Notes: generated from the letters alone by a model not told the origin. 8,532 bases of DNA from JAIPEI01 sp041685835 (GCA_041685835.1 JAWLEX010000125.1:1-8532), one strand, 5' to 3'. Shown: positions 1 through 6,871, numbered from the stretch's first letter. Numbers and translations: made by a program.

Positions 1-810
1 ATTTTCGCCGAAGCCGTCCGCAGGGGAATCAATGTCCTTTCCATAACGGACCACGATTCCATAGACTGCCAGGAAACGGCTATGCTGGTCGCAAAGGAAC
101 TCGGTTTGGGGTATATTGCAGGGCTCGAACTGAATGTCTCCTTTTCTCACCCCGAATACAGGGGGGGGAAACCCATCTCCCTGGATTTCCTGGCCTATGA
201 TTTTGATTTTCGCAACCCTGAGCTCCTGGCGAAACTCCATCTGCTGAGGGATCATCGCATACGCCGTGCGGAGCGGATCCTGGAAAACATTAACCGGGAA
301 CTCGTTTGCGAAGGCCTGACTCCGTTCGACGACCGGGATATGGAGGCCATCGAGGCCGGTGTGGACGGGGCCTTCGGCCGCCCGCACATCGCCGACTACA
401 TGGTTAAAAAAGACCTGGCGGCCTCTCGCCAGGACGCCTTCGACCGCTACCTGGTCAAGTGCAATGAACCCAAGATGCCTGTATCCCTGGAGGAGGCCTC
501 GGCCCTGATACGAGGAGCCGGCGGCAAGATCGTGCTCGCTCACCCCAACGATCCCAATGGGACCTCCTTGGTATCTTTAACCGATTCCCTTCCCGAACAG
601 CATGAGATCATCAGGGATTGCATGCTGGCACACATCGACGGCGTTGAGTGCTGGCATTCCAGACACGACAAAGCAACCAGCAGGGCCTACCTGGATTTCG
701 CCGGGAAAGAAGGCCTGATCATGACAGGCGGTTCGGATTGCCACCAGCGACCGGTAATAATGGGAACGGTGGGCGTTCCGGACGATGTGCTTGAACCGTT
801 CGGTATGTGA
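1..810 (+). CDS. PHP-domain metal-dependent phosphoesterase (TrpH/YciV-like), 5'-truncated
   Basis: The reading frame is open from the first base, so the gene starts upstream; 269 codons are visible before TGA. The first in-window methionine (82) cannot be the start, because the PHP motif SITDHDS is encoded before it. Other metal-ligand motifs follow in PHP order: GLELN (E near visible residue 43), a GRPHIA block, VLAHPND, GVECWHS and a C-terminal GGSDCHQ. Only the first His-x-His segment, about 20-25 residues, is missing; with it the length would fit the roughly 290-residue TrpH/YciV family. Members of that family act on 3',5'-nucleoside bisphosphates or on 5' ends of RNA with divalent metals. 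The exact substrate here is inferred from family only. The next gene begins about 33 nt downstream on the same strand, so co-transcription is likely. Confidence 0.88.
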   Translation: MFAEAVRRGINVLSITDHDSIDCQETAMLVAKELGLGYIAGLELNVSFSHPEYRGGKPISLDFLAYDFDFRNPELLAKLHLLRDHRIRRAERILENINRELVCEGLTPFDDRDMEAIEAGVDGAFGRPHIADYMVKKDLAASRQDAFDRYLVKCNEPKMPVSLEEASALIRGAGGKIVLAHPNDPNGTSLVSLTDSLPEQHEIIRDCMLAHIDGVECWHSRHDKATSRAYLDFAGKEGLIMTGGSDCHQRPVIMGTVGVPDDVLEPFGM

Positions 811-843
811 CTTGAACAAGTGTTTGAGTGGAGGATACATGTC

Positions 844-1851
844 GTGGGATCATTGATCGACGACCTTCAGGAACCGGCTGCATTACCCGATCCCACGAGC
901 CGGGTCTCCCTGGTTCAGACCCATATCTCTCTGGTTTTCGTGGCGGACTTGTTCGTATACAAGGTCAAGAAGCCGGTTGACTTCGGTTTTCTGGATTTCT
1001 CCACCCTGGAGAAGCGGAAGCATTACTGTGCCGAGGAGGTGCGGTTGAACCAGCGCTTGTCCAAGGGTGTCTACCTCGGAGTCGTTCCCGTGACCCTGGA
1101 AGAGGGGAGGCACCGGCTCGGAGGAGACGGGGGCCCTCCTGTCGAATTCGCCGTGAGAATGCGGCGAATCCCTGATGATCGGCTCATGAGGACCCTGTAT
1201 GAGAAGGGCGGGCTTCGTGACGATCACCTCGACTCAGTAGCGGCCCTCCTGGCCGGATTCCATTGCGAGGCCGAGAGATCCGAGCGTATTGACGAGTTCG
1301 GTAAGCTGGAGAGCTTTAAGGTGAACACGGACGAGAATTTCGCGCAGACCGAAGCTTTTATCGGGACCACTGTTCAAAGGGACGATTTCGACAGGATTCG
1401 GGACTGGACCCGACAGTTCTACCAGGAAGAGGGGGGGCTGTTCGACAAGCGGATTCAAAAGGGCAGGGTCCGGGACTGCCACGGGGACCTCCATATGGAG
1501 CACATCTGTTTTCTGGATCCCGTGGCAGCCATCGACTGCATCGAGTTCAACGAGCGGTTCAGATACTCGGACACCCTGGCGGACATCGCCTTTTTGCTGA
1601 TGGACCTGGAGTTCAGAGGGGGCGCCGAGATTGCCGGCAGGCTTTGGGCCAAGTACTCTGAGCGTGCGGATGAATCGGGCATGGAGCGCCTGCTGGCGTT
1701 CTACAAGGTTTACCGGGCCTATGTCCGGGGCAAGGTCATCAGCTTTCAACTAAATGATCCCCAGATCCAGGCCCGGGCCAAGCAGGAGGCCGCGGAGACC
1801 GCGGGCGCTTACTTCAGGCTTGCGCGACACTACGTTGAGACAGCGCCCTGA
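844..1851 (+). CDS. Aminoglycoside phosphotransferase-like kinase-fold protein (COG2187 type)
   Basis: From the preferred start the product is 335 residues. The N-terminal half carries the family block around LFVYKVKKPVDFGFLDFS (residues 36-53), whose lysines sit where the nucleotide-binding lysine lies in this fold. The C-terminal half carries the Brenner-type catalytic motif CHGDLHMEH (212-220), then IDCIEFNERFRYSDTLADIAF (230-250), typical of COG2187. The frame can also open at GTG 820, but GTG 844 has a clear GGAGGA 8 nt upstream (830-835); the ATG at 839 is out of frame and stops at once. In many bacteria this domain is fused to a COG0645 P-loop kinase. Here the two halves are separate neighbouring genes with a terminator between them. 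The substrate is unknown, and the name does not imply antibiotic resistance. Confidence 0.85.
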   Translation: MGSLIDDLQEPAALPDPTSRVSLVQTHISLVFVADLFVYKVKKPVDFGFLDFSTLEKRKHYCAEEVRLNQRLSKGVYLGVVPVTLEEGRHRLGGDGGPPVEFAVRMRRIPDDRLMRTLYEKGGLRDDHLDSVAALLAGFHCEAERSERIDEFGKLESFKVNTDENFAQTEAFIGTTVQRDDFDRIRDWTRQFYQEEGGLFDKRIQKGRVRDCHGDLHMEHICFLDPVAAIDCIEFNERFRYSDTLADIAFLLMDLEFRGGAEIAGRLWAKYSERADESGMERLLAFYKVYRAYVRGKVISFQLNDPQIQARAKQEAAETAGAYFRLARHYVETAP

Positions 1852-1857
1852 GTCCTG

Positions 1858-1883
1858 AGCCGGGTTTTAATCCGGCTTTTTTT
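1858..1883 (+). terminator. Intrinsic terminator between the COG2187 and COG0645 genes
   Basis: AGCCGGG (1858-1864) pairs with TCCGGCT (1871-1877), including one G-U pair, around a TTTTAA loop, and runs directly into seven T residues (1877-1883). It starts 6 nt after the stop of the upstream gene and ends 19 nt before the downstream ATG. It can therefore end transcription or weaken read-through between two genes whose domains usually work together. No promoter fits in the space after it. Confidence 0.75.
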
Positions 1884-1902
1884 CACAAGGGGGTCTTACC
1901 AT

Positions 1903-2505
1903 ATGCGGGAACCATTCAAGGGTTACATGGAAAAGGAACTGGGGCCGAAGGTCGTGCTGATCGCCTGTGGCCTGCCGGCATCCTACAAGACGGAGACAAC
2001 GGAGGTTATAGCCGGGCTCAAGGGGTACAAGGTACTCAGGACGGACATGCTGAGACTGGAGGTCCTGAGAAACGAGGACATCTTTGATGAGAAGGTCGCC
2101 TCCAGCATGGATAAGCGGACCGCAGTCTACAACGAGATGTTCAGCATGGCCCGGCAGTTTGCATGCCGGGGAGAAGGGGTGATCCTGGATGCGACGTTTG
2201 TAACACAGACCCTTAGAAGGAGGGCCGCCGAAGTGGCGGCGGCCTGCGGCATGACCCTCGTGATCCAGCAGACCCGGTGCCCCAAGGAGGTATCCATTCG
2301 ACGCATTCTCTCGAGGAGCAGGGAGAACTACGAATCCAACGCCCTTACCGAACAGGCCTACATGAACAACGTGAACAAATTTGAGGCAGTGGACTTGGAG
2401 GACCTCAAGAATGCTTTCCCGGGTCTTCCCCTCGTGCACCTGAGGGTTGACACCAGCTCGGATTCAGTGGATGAGTGGTTTGTTGTCGATCGGGTCGATG
2501 GTTGA
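1903..2505 (+). CDS. P-loop (AAA-type) predicted kinase, COG0645 family
   Basis: This is a 200-residue protein. The P-loop lies at CGLPASYKTETT (22-33), after the hydrophobic strand VVLIA. The second acidic strand is GVILDATF (92-99) with D96, followed by a helix rich in arginines and the strand LVIQQTRCP, as in P-loop kinases related to gluconate and polynucleotide kinases. ATG 1903 has AAGGGGG (1887-1893) 9 nt upstream. The residue before the P-loop lysine is tyrosine (Y28), where the canonical GxxxxGK[ST] has glycine. K29 and T30 are kept, so nucleotide binding is plausible but altered. It is normally the partner or C-terminal half of the COG2187 protein encoded just upstream. Its substrate is not known. 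Fifty nucleotides after its stop begins an inserted repeat element. Confidence 0.82.
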   Translation: MREPFKGYMEKELGPKVVLIACGLPASYKTETTEVIAGLKGYKVLRTDMLRLEVLRNEDIFDEKVASSMDKRTAVYNEMFSMARQFACRGEGVILDATFVTQTLRRRAAEVAAACGMTLVIQQTRCPKEVSIRRILSRSRENYESNALTEQAYMNNVNKFEAVDLEDLKNAFPGLPLVHLRVDTSSDSVDEWFVVDRVDG

Positions 2506-2893
2506 CTTTTTGTTTCTCGCAAAGAAGCTGAGGCGCAAAGAAAACAAGAACTAGTTTCCATCCAGAAATGGTCTTTTTTGCCAATCTCGGCGTCAATCTG
2601 CGAGGTTGCTTGTGCGGCGTACTTCAGTACGCCTCCGCGCAACCTCTTGATTTCCTTGATCTTGACAAAAAATCCTCATTTCTGAATTGGAAACTTGCCA
2701 GTGCCCAAAAAGCGTTTCTGGATGGGCACAAGAACTAAATGCCATTTAGCGCCTCCATGGGTCTGGTGGATGTCCTCAGCTTTGAGTTAGCGCCCCTTTT
2801 CCTGAATGAAAATAGGTCGGGTACGCGCTTTTTGCGCCTTTAATAAGGAAGAAGGATTCCTCTGGAAACACATACAAGGAAGCAGGCATAAAA
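2506..2893. other. 388-nt intergenic region holding repeat copy A and the nadK leader
   Basis: Nearly half of this gap is the inserted element described separately. Before it are two copies of CGCAAAGAA (2518-2526 and 2534-2542) in a 16-nt register. After it (2738-2893) is leader sequence with a short GCGC-TTTTT-GCGC hairpin near 2826-2838 and the nadK ribosome binding site AAGGAAG (2876-2882). I found no convincing sigma70 promoter with good spacing, although nadK must be transcribed from somewhere in or before this region. Open frames on the - strand here fall inside the repeat and recur wherever the repeat does, so they are not real genes. Confidence 0.6.
2554..2729 (+). mobile_element. 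MITE-like repeat element, copy A (176 bp)
   Basis: This is a non-coding 176-bp unit and an exact reverse complement of copy B at 6696-6871. Its ends are 15-bp imperfect inverted repeats, GTTTCCATCCAGAAA and the complement of GTGCCCATCCAGAAA (13 of 15 match). The element is flanked by the direct repeat AAGAACTA (2546-2553 and 2730-2737), read as a target-site duplication; C at both junctions could extend it to 9 bp. Inside is a large hairpin: GAGGTTGC (2602-2609) pairs with GCAACCTC (2639-2646), enclosing GGCGTAC (2616-2622) and GTACGCC (2627-2633) around a TTCA loop. The right end folds again as GTGCCC/GGGCAC (2701-2706, 2724-2729). A TTGACA (2662-2667) points toward nadK. No transposase is encoded, so mobility would have to be supplied in trans. 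Confidence 0.8.
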
Positions 2894-3775
2894 ATGGCAA
2901 GCGTAGGCATTGTCTACAAGTACCGGTACGGGCCGGCGGAGAAGGAGGCCCGGAAGCTAGCGTCATGGCTTCAAGGCAAGGGCTTGTCCGTCTTTCTGGA
3001 GGAGATGGAGTCCCCCGACCGGCACGGCGTAACCAAGGCCCCTGCGCCCTCGAGCATTCCTGAAAGCGTGGACTGGCTGGTTGTCCTTGGAGGGGACGGC
3101 ACCCTGCTGGGCGCCGCCAGGCAGGCGGGCCGGTATGGTGTGCCTATTCTGGGGGTCAACCTGGGGGGGCTGGGATTCATGACCGAGATACCCCTTGCAA
3201 AACTCTACCCCTCCGTGGAAATGATGCTTGCAGGCAGACTGGAGTGGGAAGTCCGTCTCATGCTCGAGGTCGTCGTACTTCGAGGAGAGGAAGAGGTCTG
3301 CCGTTCAATTGTCCTTAATGACGTAGTGATAAACAAGAGTGCGCTGGCCAGAATCCTCGACATGAATGTGCATATTGATGACCAGTTCCTAACCACTTAC
3401 CGGGCAGACGGGCTTATCGCGTCCACGCCCACCGGATCCACCGCTTACAACCTTTCAGCAGGGGGACCCATAGTATATCCGACGCTGTCGAATATCATCC
3501 TGACTCCCATTTGTCCTTTTACTCTGACCAACCGACCCATTATTCTCTCCGACACCGCCACGGTGCGCATCGAGATTGCAAACGAGGTCTATGAGGAAGT
3601 GGCCTTGACCCTGGACGGACAGGTCGGATTTGATTTATTATTGGGTGACCGGGTCCTCATCTGCAAGTCGGAAGAACGGATACGGCTCATCAAGTCCCCA
3701 CACCAGACCTATTTTGAAATACTTCGCACCAAGCTCGGTTGGGGAGGCGGAACGGTCAAGAATGAATTCGACTAG
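2894..3775 (+). CDS. nadK: NAD kinase (ATP-NAD kinase)
   Basis: This 293-residue cytosolic enzyme phosphorylates NAD to NADP using ATP or polyphosphate. Diagnostic motifs are present in order: VVLGGDGTLL (63-72) with the catalytic GGDG, VNLGGLGFMTE (88-98), LNDVVI (141-146), RADGLIASTPTGSTAY (170-185), the LTPICPFTL segment (203-211) that binds substrate in this family, and LTLDGQ (238-243). The length is normal. ATG 2894 is preceded by AAGGAAG about 11 nt away, and the N-terminus (MASVGIVYKY) leads straight into the first beta strand. The 3' end overlaps the DUF4911-MiaB start by 14 nt, which suggests coupled translation. The upstream gap holds an inserted repeat element that may separate the gene from its former leader or promoter. 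Confidence 0.96.
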   Translation: MASVGIVYKYRYGPAEKEARKLASWLQGKGLSVFLEEMESPDRHGVTKAPAPSSIPESVDWLVVLGGDGTLLGAARQAGRYGVPILGVNLGGLGFMTEIPLAKLYPSVEMMLAGRLEWEVRLMLEVVVLRGEEEVCRSIVLNDVVINKSALARILDMNVHIDDQFLTTYRADGLIASTPTGSTAYNLSAGGPIVYPTLSNIILTPICPFTLTNRPIILSDTATVRIEIANEVYEEVALTLDGQVGFDLLLGDRVLICKSEERIRLIKSPHQTYFEILRTKLGWGGGTVKNEFD

Positions 3776-5396
3776 GCGTGCATTTTTTGTGGAAACCAGG
3801 GACATCCACTACATCCGCTCCACAATGGAGTCTTATGACGGCATGGCCCTGGTGAGGACCGTGGACCCCGGGCCGGAAGCGCTGCTCGAGGTCATGATCG
3901 CCCCCGGGTGCGAGGAACAGGTCATGGCTCTCGTTCAGGGCCTCGAACATGAAGAGGGGATCCCCATGAGTCCGGCGGCCAATCCCTGTGCAACACCGAA
4001 ACACGCTGCGTCAAGAAACCCTTCTGGTGTAAAAAGGTACGCCGTTCTCACCATGGGCTGCCAGATGAACGAGTACGATTCGGAGTATGCACAGCGGTGT
4101 CTTGATCGTGCGGGTTTCAGGCCTGCGCCGGCCCCGCAGGATGCGGACTTCGTTCTCATCAACACATGCAGTGTACGCGAAAAGGCTGAGCAGAAGGCAA
4201 TGAGTACCTTGGGCCGCATGATCTCCATCAAAAGGCGGAAACCTGGGATGATCATCGCCTTTGCAGGCTGTGTGGCCCAGCAGCAGGGGAGCGCTCTGCT
4301 TGAACGGTTTCCCGCCCTGGATCTGGTGGTGGGAACGAGGCGGATTCACCGCATCGCATACCTCGTGGAGAGGTTGATGTCCACGGGTGAACGGCTGGTG
4401 GATACCGCTCTGGAGACCGAAGAGATCCTTCCCGCCCCTCCGGCCGCCTGTGAGGATGGGACCGGGGTAAAAGGCTTTATCACTATCATGCAAGGGTGCA
4501 ATAACTACTGCAGCTACTGCATAGTGCCCTATGTCCGAGGCAGAGAGGTCAGCCGACCACCTGAAGCTATCCTGCAGGAGGCCGAGGATTTGATCGGAAG
4601 GGGGGCGCGAGAGATCACCCTGCTGGGCCAGAACGTCAATTCGTACTTATGGAGGATGGGGGGGGAGCGTGTTGATTTCCCTGGTCTTCTCAGGCGCATT
4701 GATTCGATCTCAGGCCTTAAGAGGCTTCGTTTCACCACATCTCATCCCAAGGACCTGACAGGTGATCTTATCAGGAGCTTTTCGGAACTGAAGAACCTCT
4801 GCGGGCACATCCATCTTCCCTTTCAGGCCGGATCCAACGAGGTCCTCCGCCGCATGAACCGGAAATACACCCGCGAGGAATACCTGGAGCTCGTGGCCCG
4901 GCTCCGCGAGGTTTGTCCGGGCATTGGAATCACGGCCGACGTGATGGTGGGGTTCCCCGGAGAGACGGCCGGAGACTTCCATGATACCATGTCGCTGATC
5001 GAAAACGTCCGGTTCGACAACCTCTATTCGTTCAAATATTCAGACCGGCAGGGCACCGCCGCCTCCGGCTTTGCCGACAAAATCGATGAAGCGGTAAAGA
5101 CCGACAGGCTCTCTTTGCTGCAGGGCCTGCAGAAGCAGATCACACTGGAAAATAACCGGGCGCTCGAAGGTACCGAGATGGAGGTCCTCGTAGAGGGACC
5201 AAGCAAAAAGGGCGATCAGTCCACCGGCCGATCCGACTGCAATAGGGTTGTCAATTTTGACTTAAAAACCAAAAACATAGGTGATTTAGTTAAAGTTAAA
5301 ATTAAAGAAGGACGGGCCAATTCGCTTCTCGGTGAAGCCATTGTTATGTCGATCAACAGGGCCGCTTCAACAGCCTGCCGGCGGGAAGACTCATAA
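3762..5396 (+). CDS. miaB: DUF4911-MiaB fusion: tRNA-2-methylthio-N6-dimethylallyladenosine synthase
   Basis: From ATG 3762 the product is 544 residues. Residues 1-68 look like a DUF4911 domain (RDIHYIRSTMESYDGMA, then a TVDP strand and APGCEEQV). A Pro/Ala/Ser linker follows, then complete MiaB from about residue 91. MiaB has the N-terminal methylthiotransferase cluster cysteines C100 (TMGCQMNE), C136 (NTCSVREKAEQK) and C170 (FAGC), the radical-SAM triad C246-x3-C250-x2-C253, and a C-terminal TRAM domain. It adds a methylthio group at C2 of i6A37 in tRNAs reading UNN codons, using SAM and a sulfur donor. MiaB is usually 440-480 residues and, as far as I know, DUF4911 is usually a separate small gene next to it. 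ATG 3762 overlaps the nadK end and has GGAGG (3743-3747) somewhat far upstream. An internal ATG at 3966 could give a stand-alone MiaB. Confidence 0.93.
   Translation: MNSTRRAFFVETRDIHYIRSTMESYDGMALVRTVDPGPEALLEVMIAPGCEEQVMALVQGLEHEEGIPMSPAANPCATPKHAASRNPSGVKRYAVLTMGCQMNEYDSEYAQRCLDRAGFRPAPAPQDADFVLINTCSVREKAEQKAMSTLGRMISIKRRKPGMIIAFAGCVAQQQGSALLERFPALDLVVGTRRIHRIAYLVERLMSTGERLVDTALETEEILPAPPAACEDGTGVKGFITIMQGCNNYCSYCIVPYVRGREVSRPPEAILQEAEDLIGRGAREITLLGQNVNSYLWRMGGERVDFPGLLRRIDSISGLKRLRFTTSHPKDLTGDLIRSFSELKNLCGHIHLPFQAGSNEVLRRMNRKYTREEYLELVARLREVCPGIGITADVMVGFPGETAGDFHDTMSLIENVRFDNLYSFKYSDRQGTAASGFADKIDEAVKTDRLSLLQGLQKQITLENNRALEGTEMEVLVEGPSKKGDQSTGRSDCNRVVNFDLKTKNIGDLVKVKIKEGRANSLLGEAIVMSINRAASTACRREDS
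3953..3968 (+). promoter_or_regulatory. Possible internal ribosome binding site and start for stand-alone MiaB
   Basis: AGAGGGG lies about 6 nt before an in-frame ATG (3966) at the junction between the DUF4911-like segment and MiaB. Starting here would give a 476-residue protein of ordinary MiaB length. The spacing is better than that of the upstream start at 3762. The site overlaps the palindrome GGGGATCCCC (3956-3965), which could be chance. Whether both forms are made cannot be decided from sequence. Confidence 0.4.
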
Positions 5397-5415
5397 ATGC
5401 CCGAGAACGGACACC

Positions 5416-6306
5416 ATGGAAAGGCCTGACCCCAAGCCGGACGACAGCCGGGAACTAGTGCTCGTTGTAGATGACAACAGCATCGTACAGGAGACACTGC
5501 TTCGACTCCTGGAAACCATCGGGTTCAACGCCGAGGCTGTTTCCAGCGGTCATGAGGCCCTGCAGGTCCTGGAGGAGAGGCCGTTCACGTTTCTCGTCAC
5601 CGACATGAAGATGCCGGAGATGGACGGAATGCATTTGATCAAGGCGGCCAGGAGCCGCTACCCGGACTTGGGAATCATTGCCATGACCGGGTATTCCGAA
5701 GGTTACCGTTATGTAGATGTGATCAACGCCGGCGCGAGCGACTTCATAAAGAAGCCGTTCGATATAGAGGAACTGGAGGCCAAAATCAGGCGGATCATCA
5801 ACGAACGGACACTTCTGGAGGAACTGAACCGCCTCTCGGTCACAGATTCACTAACAGGCCTGTACAATCACCGGCGGTTCTACAACCGTCTCAGGGAAGA
5901 GGTGGTGCGCGCCGGGCGGCAGGGCCGGAATCTGGCAATCATACTCATCGACCTGGATGATTTCAAGGCTTACAACGATGAGCATGGGCACCTTGCCGGG
6001 GACGAGATACTTCGCGACGTGGGAAACATTATTCAAAAATGCATCCGGGAAGGCGTGGACACGGGATACCGATACGGCGGCGACGAGTTCGCCGTCATTC
6101 TGATCGACGCGGACGCCGAAGTGGCATCGACCATCGTGGACCGCCTTCATAAGAGTTTCAATGAATACGGTAAGATTAAGGCCAGCTTCGGGGTCGAACT
6201 CTTCGATGGAAAGATGACCGAAACCGAGCTGGTGGATAGAGCGGACCACGCCCTTTACGAGAACAAACAGAAAAACAAGAAAAAGGCTCAAGCAGATAAC
6301 GTCTGA
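5416..6306 (+). CDS. Response regulator with receiver and GGDEF domains (diguanylate cyclase)
   Basis: The 296-residue product has an N-terminal receiver domain (about 14-130) with acidic pair D19/D20, phospho-acceptor D63 (LVTDMKMPEMDG), T91 and K113-P114. A GGDEF domain (about 140-290) follows with DSLTGLYNHRRF, the metal-binding strand IDLDDFK (178-184), and an intact GGDEF signature at 221-225. It is expected to make c-di-GMP from two GTP when phosphorylated. No transmembrane segment or partner kinase is visible. The inhibitory RxxD I-site, whose D is 6 residues before GGDEF, reads EGVD here, so product inhibition is probably absent. The frame extends back to ATG 5332 inside miaB, but ATG 5416 fits the usual start just ahead of the receiver. 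Its ribosome binding site (GAGAACGG, from 5403) is weak. It starts 19 nt after the MiaB stop and may be co-transcribed with it. Confidence 0.93.
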   Translation: MERPDPKPDDSRELVLVVDDNSIVQETLLRLLETIGFNAEAVSSGHEALQVLEERPFTFLVTDMKMPEMDGMHLIKAARSRYPDLGIIAMTGYSEGYRYVDVINAGASDFIKKPFDIEELEAKIRRIINERTLLEELNRLSVTDSLTGLYNHRRFYNRLREEVVRAGRQGRNLAIILIDLDDFKAYNDEHGHLAGDEILRDVGNIIQKCIREGVDTGYRYGGDEFAVILIDADAEVASTIVDRLHKSFNEYGKIKASFGVELFDGKMTETELVDRADHALYENKQKNKKKAQADNV

Positions 6307-6386
6307 TAATATATATTATGTAAACTGAGAAAGAATACCGCGGTAAATTAAGCCTGTGGGACCTCCCTTTTTTTAGAATTCTTTGC

Positions 6387-6416
6387 TTGACAATGTTATT
6401 GATAGGTTGATATGAT
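6387..6416 (+). promoter_or_regulatory. Strong sigma70-type promoter for the bS22/COX24-like gene
   Basis: A perfect TTGACA (-35, 6387-6392) and TATGAT (-10, 6411-6416) are separated by 18 nt in AT-rich DNA, about 33 nt before the small gene's ATG. The gap after the response regulator also holds two perfect palindromes, ATAATATATATTAT (6306-6319) and TACCGCGGTA (6336-6345), and a weak GGG-ACCT-CCC hairpin followed by T7 (to 6374). That hairpin could end the upstream transcript. Confidence 0.75.
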
Positions 6417-6448
6417 AATTTTTTTATATTCATTGGGGGTGGACACGA

Positions 6449-6538
6449 ATGGCCAGCGTAGTAAAGAAGAGGCGAAAAAAGATCCGGAAACACAAGTATC
6501 GCAAACTGAAAAAGCGTTCACGACATAAGAACAAGTAA
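6449..6538 (+). CDS. 29-residue basic AURKAIP1/COX24-domain protein (bS22-like small ribosomal protein)
   Basis: The product, MASVVKKRRKKIRKHK...RSRHKNK, is 29 residues with Lys, Arg and His making up most of it. The pattern SVVKKRRKK(I/M)xKHKxRKLxKRxR matches the COX24_C/AURKAIP1 family. That family includes mitochondrial mS38 and the 33-residue bS22 seen near the decoding centre of mycobacterial ribosomes. A role on the small subunit is inferred from that homology. Support that the gene is real: a good ribosome binding site (GGGGGTGGA, 6435-6443) a few nucleotides before ATG, a consensus promoter upstream, and a strong terminator downstream, making a single-gene transcription unit. It is too short for most ORF cut-offs and is easily missed. 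Confidence 0.88.
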   Translation: MASVVKKRRKKIRKHKYRKLKKRSRHKNK

Positions 6539-6599
6539 CCAAAGCGGAGTGTAACCCCTTCCCGGTTCCAGCCGGAAAAGCCGCTTCCCCAGGAACAAT

Positions 6600-6639
6600 A
6601 AAAAAAGGCAGCCCGATTTTACTCGGGCTGCCTTTTTTT
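6600..6639. terminator. Bidirectional intrinsic terminator between convergent genes
   Basis: A perfect 10-bp stem, GGCAGCCCGA (6607-6616) with TCGGGCTGCC (6623-6632), encloses a TTTTAC loop. It is flanked by A7 on the left and T7 on the right, so it works on both strands. It lies 61 nt after the bS22-like stop and downstream of hbd on the other strand, and can end both transcripts. Repeat copy B was inserted between it and hbd, pushing the hbd 3' end about 180 bp away. Confidence 0.93.
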
Positions 6640-6695
6640 ATTGATCAATATGTTAGGGCGAAATTACAGGACCGCCAAGGGGCACGGACTAGCTG

Positions 6696-6871
6696 GTGCC
6701 CATCCAGAAACGCTTTTTGGGCACTGGCAAGTTTCCAATTCAGAAATGAGGATTTTTTGTCAAGATCAAGGAAATCAAGAGGTTGCGCGGAGGCGTACTG
6801 AAGTACGCCGCACAAGCAACCTCGCAGATTGACGCCGAGATTGGCAAAAAAGACCATTTCTGGATGGAAAC
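6696..6871 (-). mobile_element. MITE-like repeat element, copy B (176 bp, inverted relative to copy A)
   Basis: All 176 bases are the reverse complement of copy A, so the two are recent copies or have been homogenised. Terminal repeats, central hairpin and end hairpin are the same. The flanking direct repeat is TAGCTG (6690-6695 and 6872-6877), different from that of copy A, so this was a separate insertion and not one composite transposon. The insertion falls exactly in the hbd stop codon. The last element base (C, 6871) completes the TAG read on the - strand, and the left duplicate shows that the empty site also had TAG. The TTGACA inside it points toward the bidirectional terminator. Confidence 0.8.

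Noticed and set aside
2358..2642. Open frame on the - strand encoding a peptide beginning MRGGVLKYAAQ
   Set aside because: It lies mostly inside repeat copy A and the same peptide start appears in copy B at 6783. The element is non-coding and no ribosome binding site supports it.
2782..2813. TTGAGT followed by an A-rich stretch as a nadK promoter
   Set aside because: The only reasonable -10 lies about 20 nt away and matches poorly, so it is not supported.
3630..3761. Longer N-terminus for the MiaB frame, starting inside nadK
   Set aside because: It would overlap nadK by 146 nt with no ribosome binding site, and the DUF4911-like domain starts just after ATG 3762.
5332..5415. Longer N-terminus of the response regulator starting inside miaB
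   Set aside because: The added residues are low in structure and precede a typical receiver start; ATG 5416 leaves the usual short lead before the first strand.
2554..6871. Copies A and B as the ends of one composite transposon carrying nadK-miaB-bS22
   Set aside because: Each copy has its own different target duplication, and the enclosed genes are ordinary housekeeping genes with no transposase.
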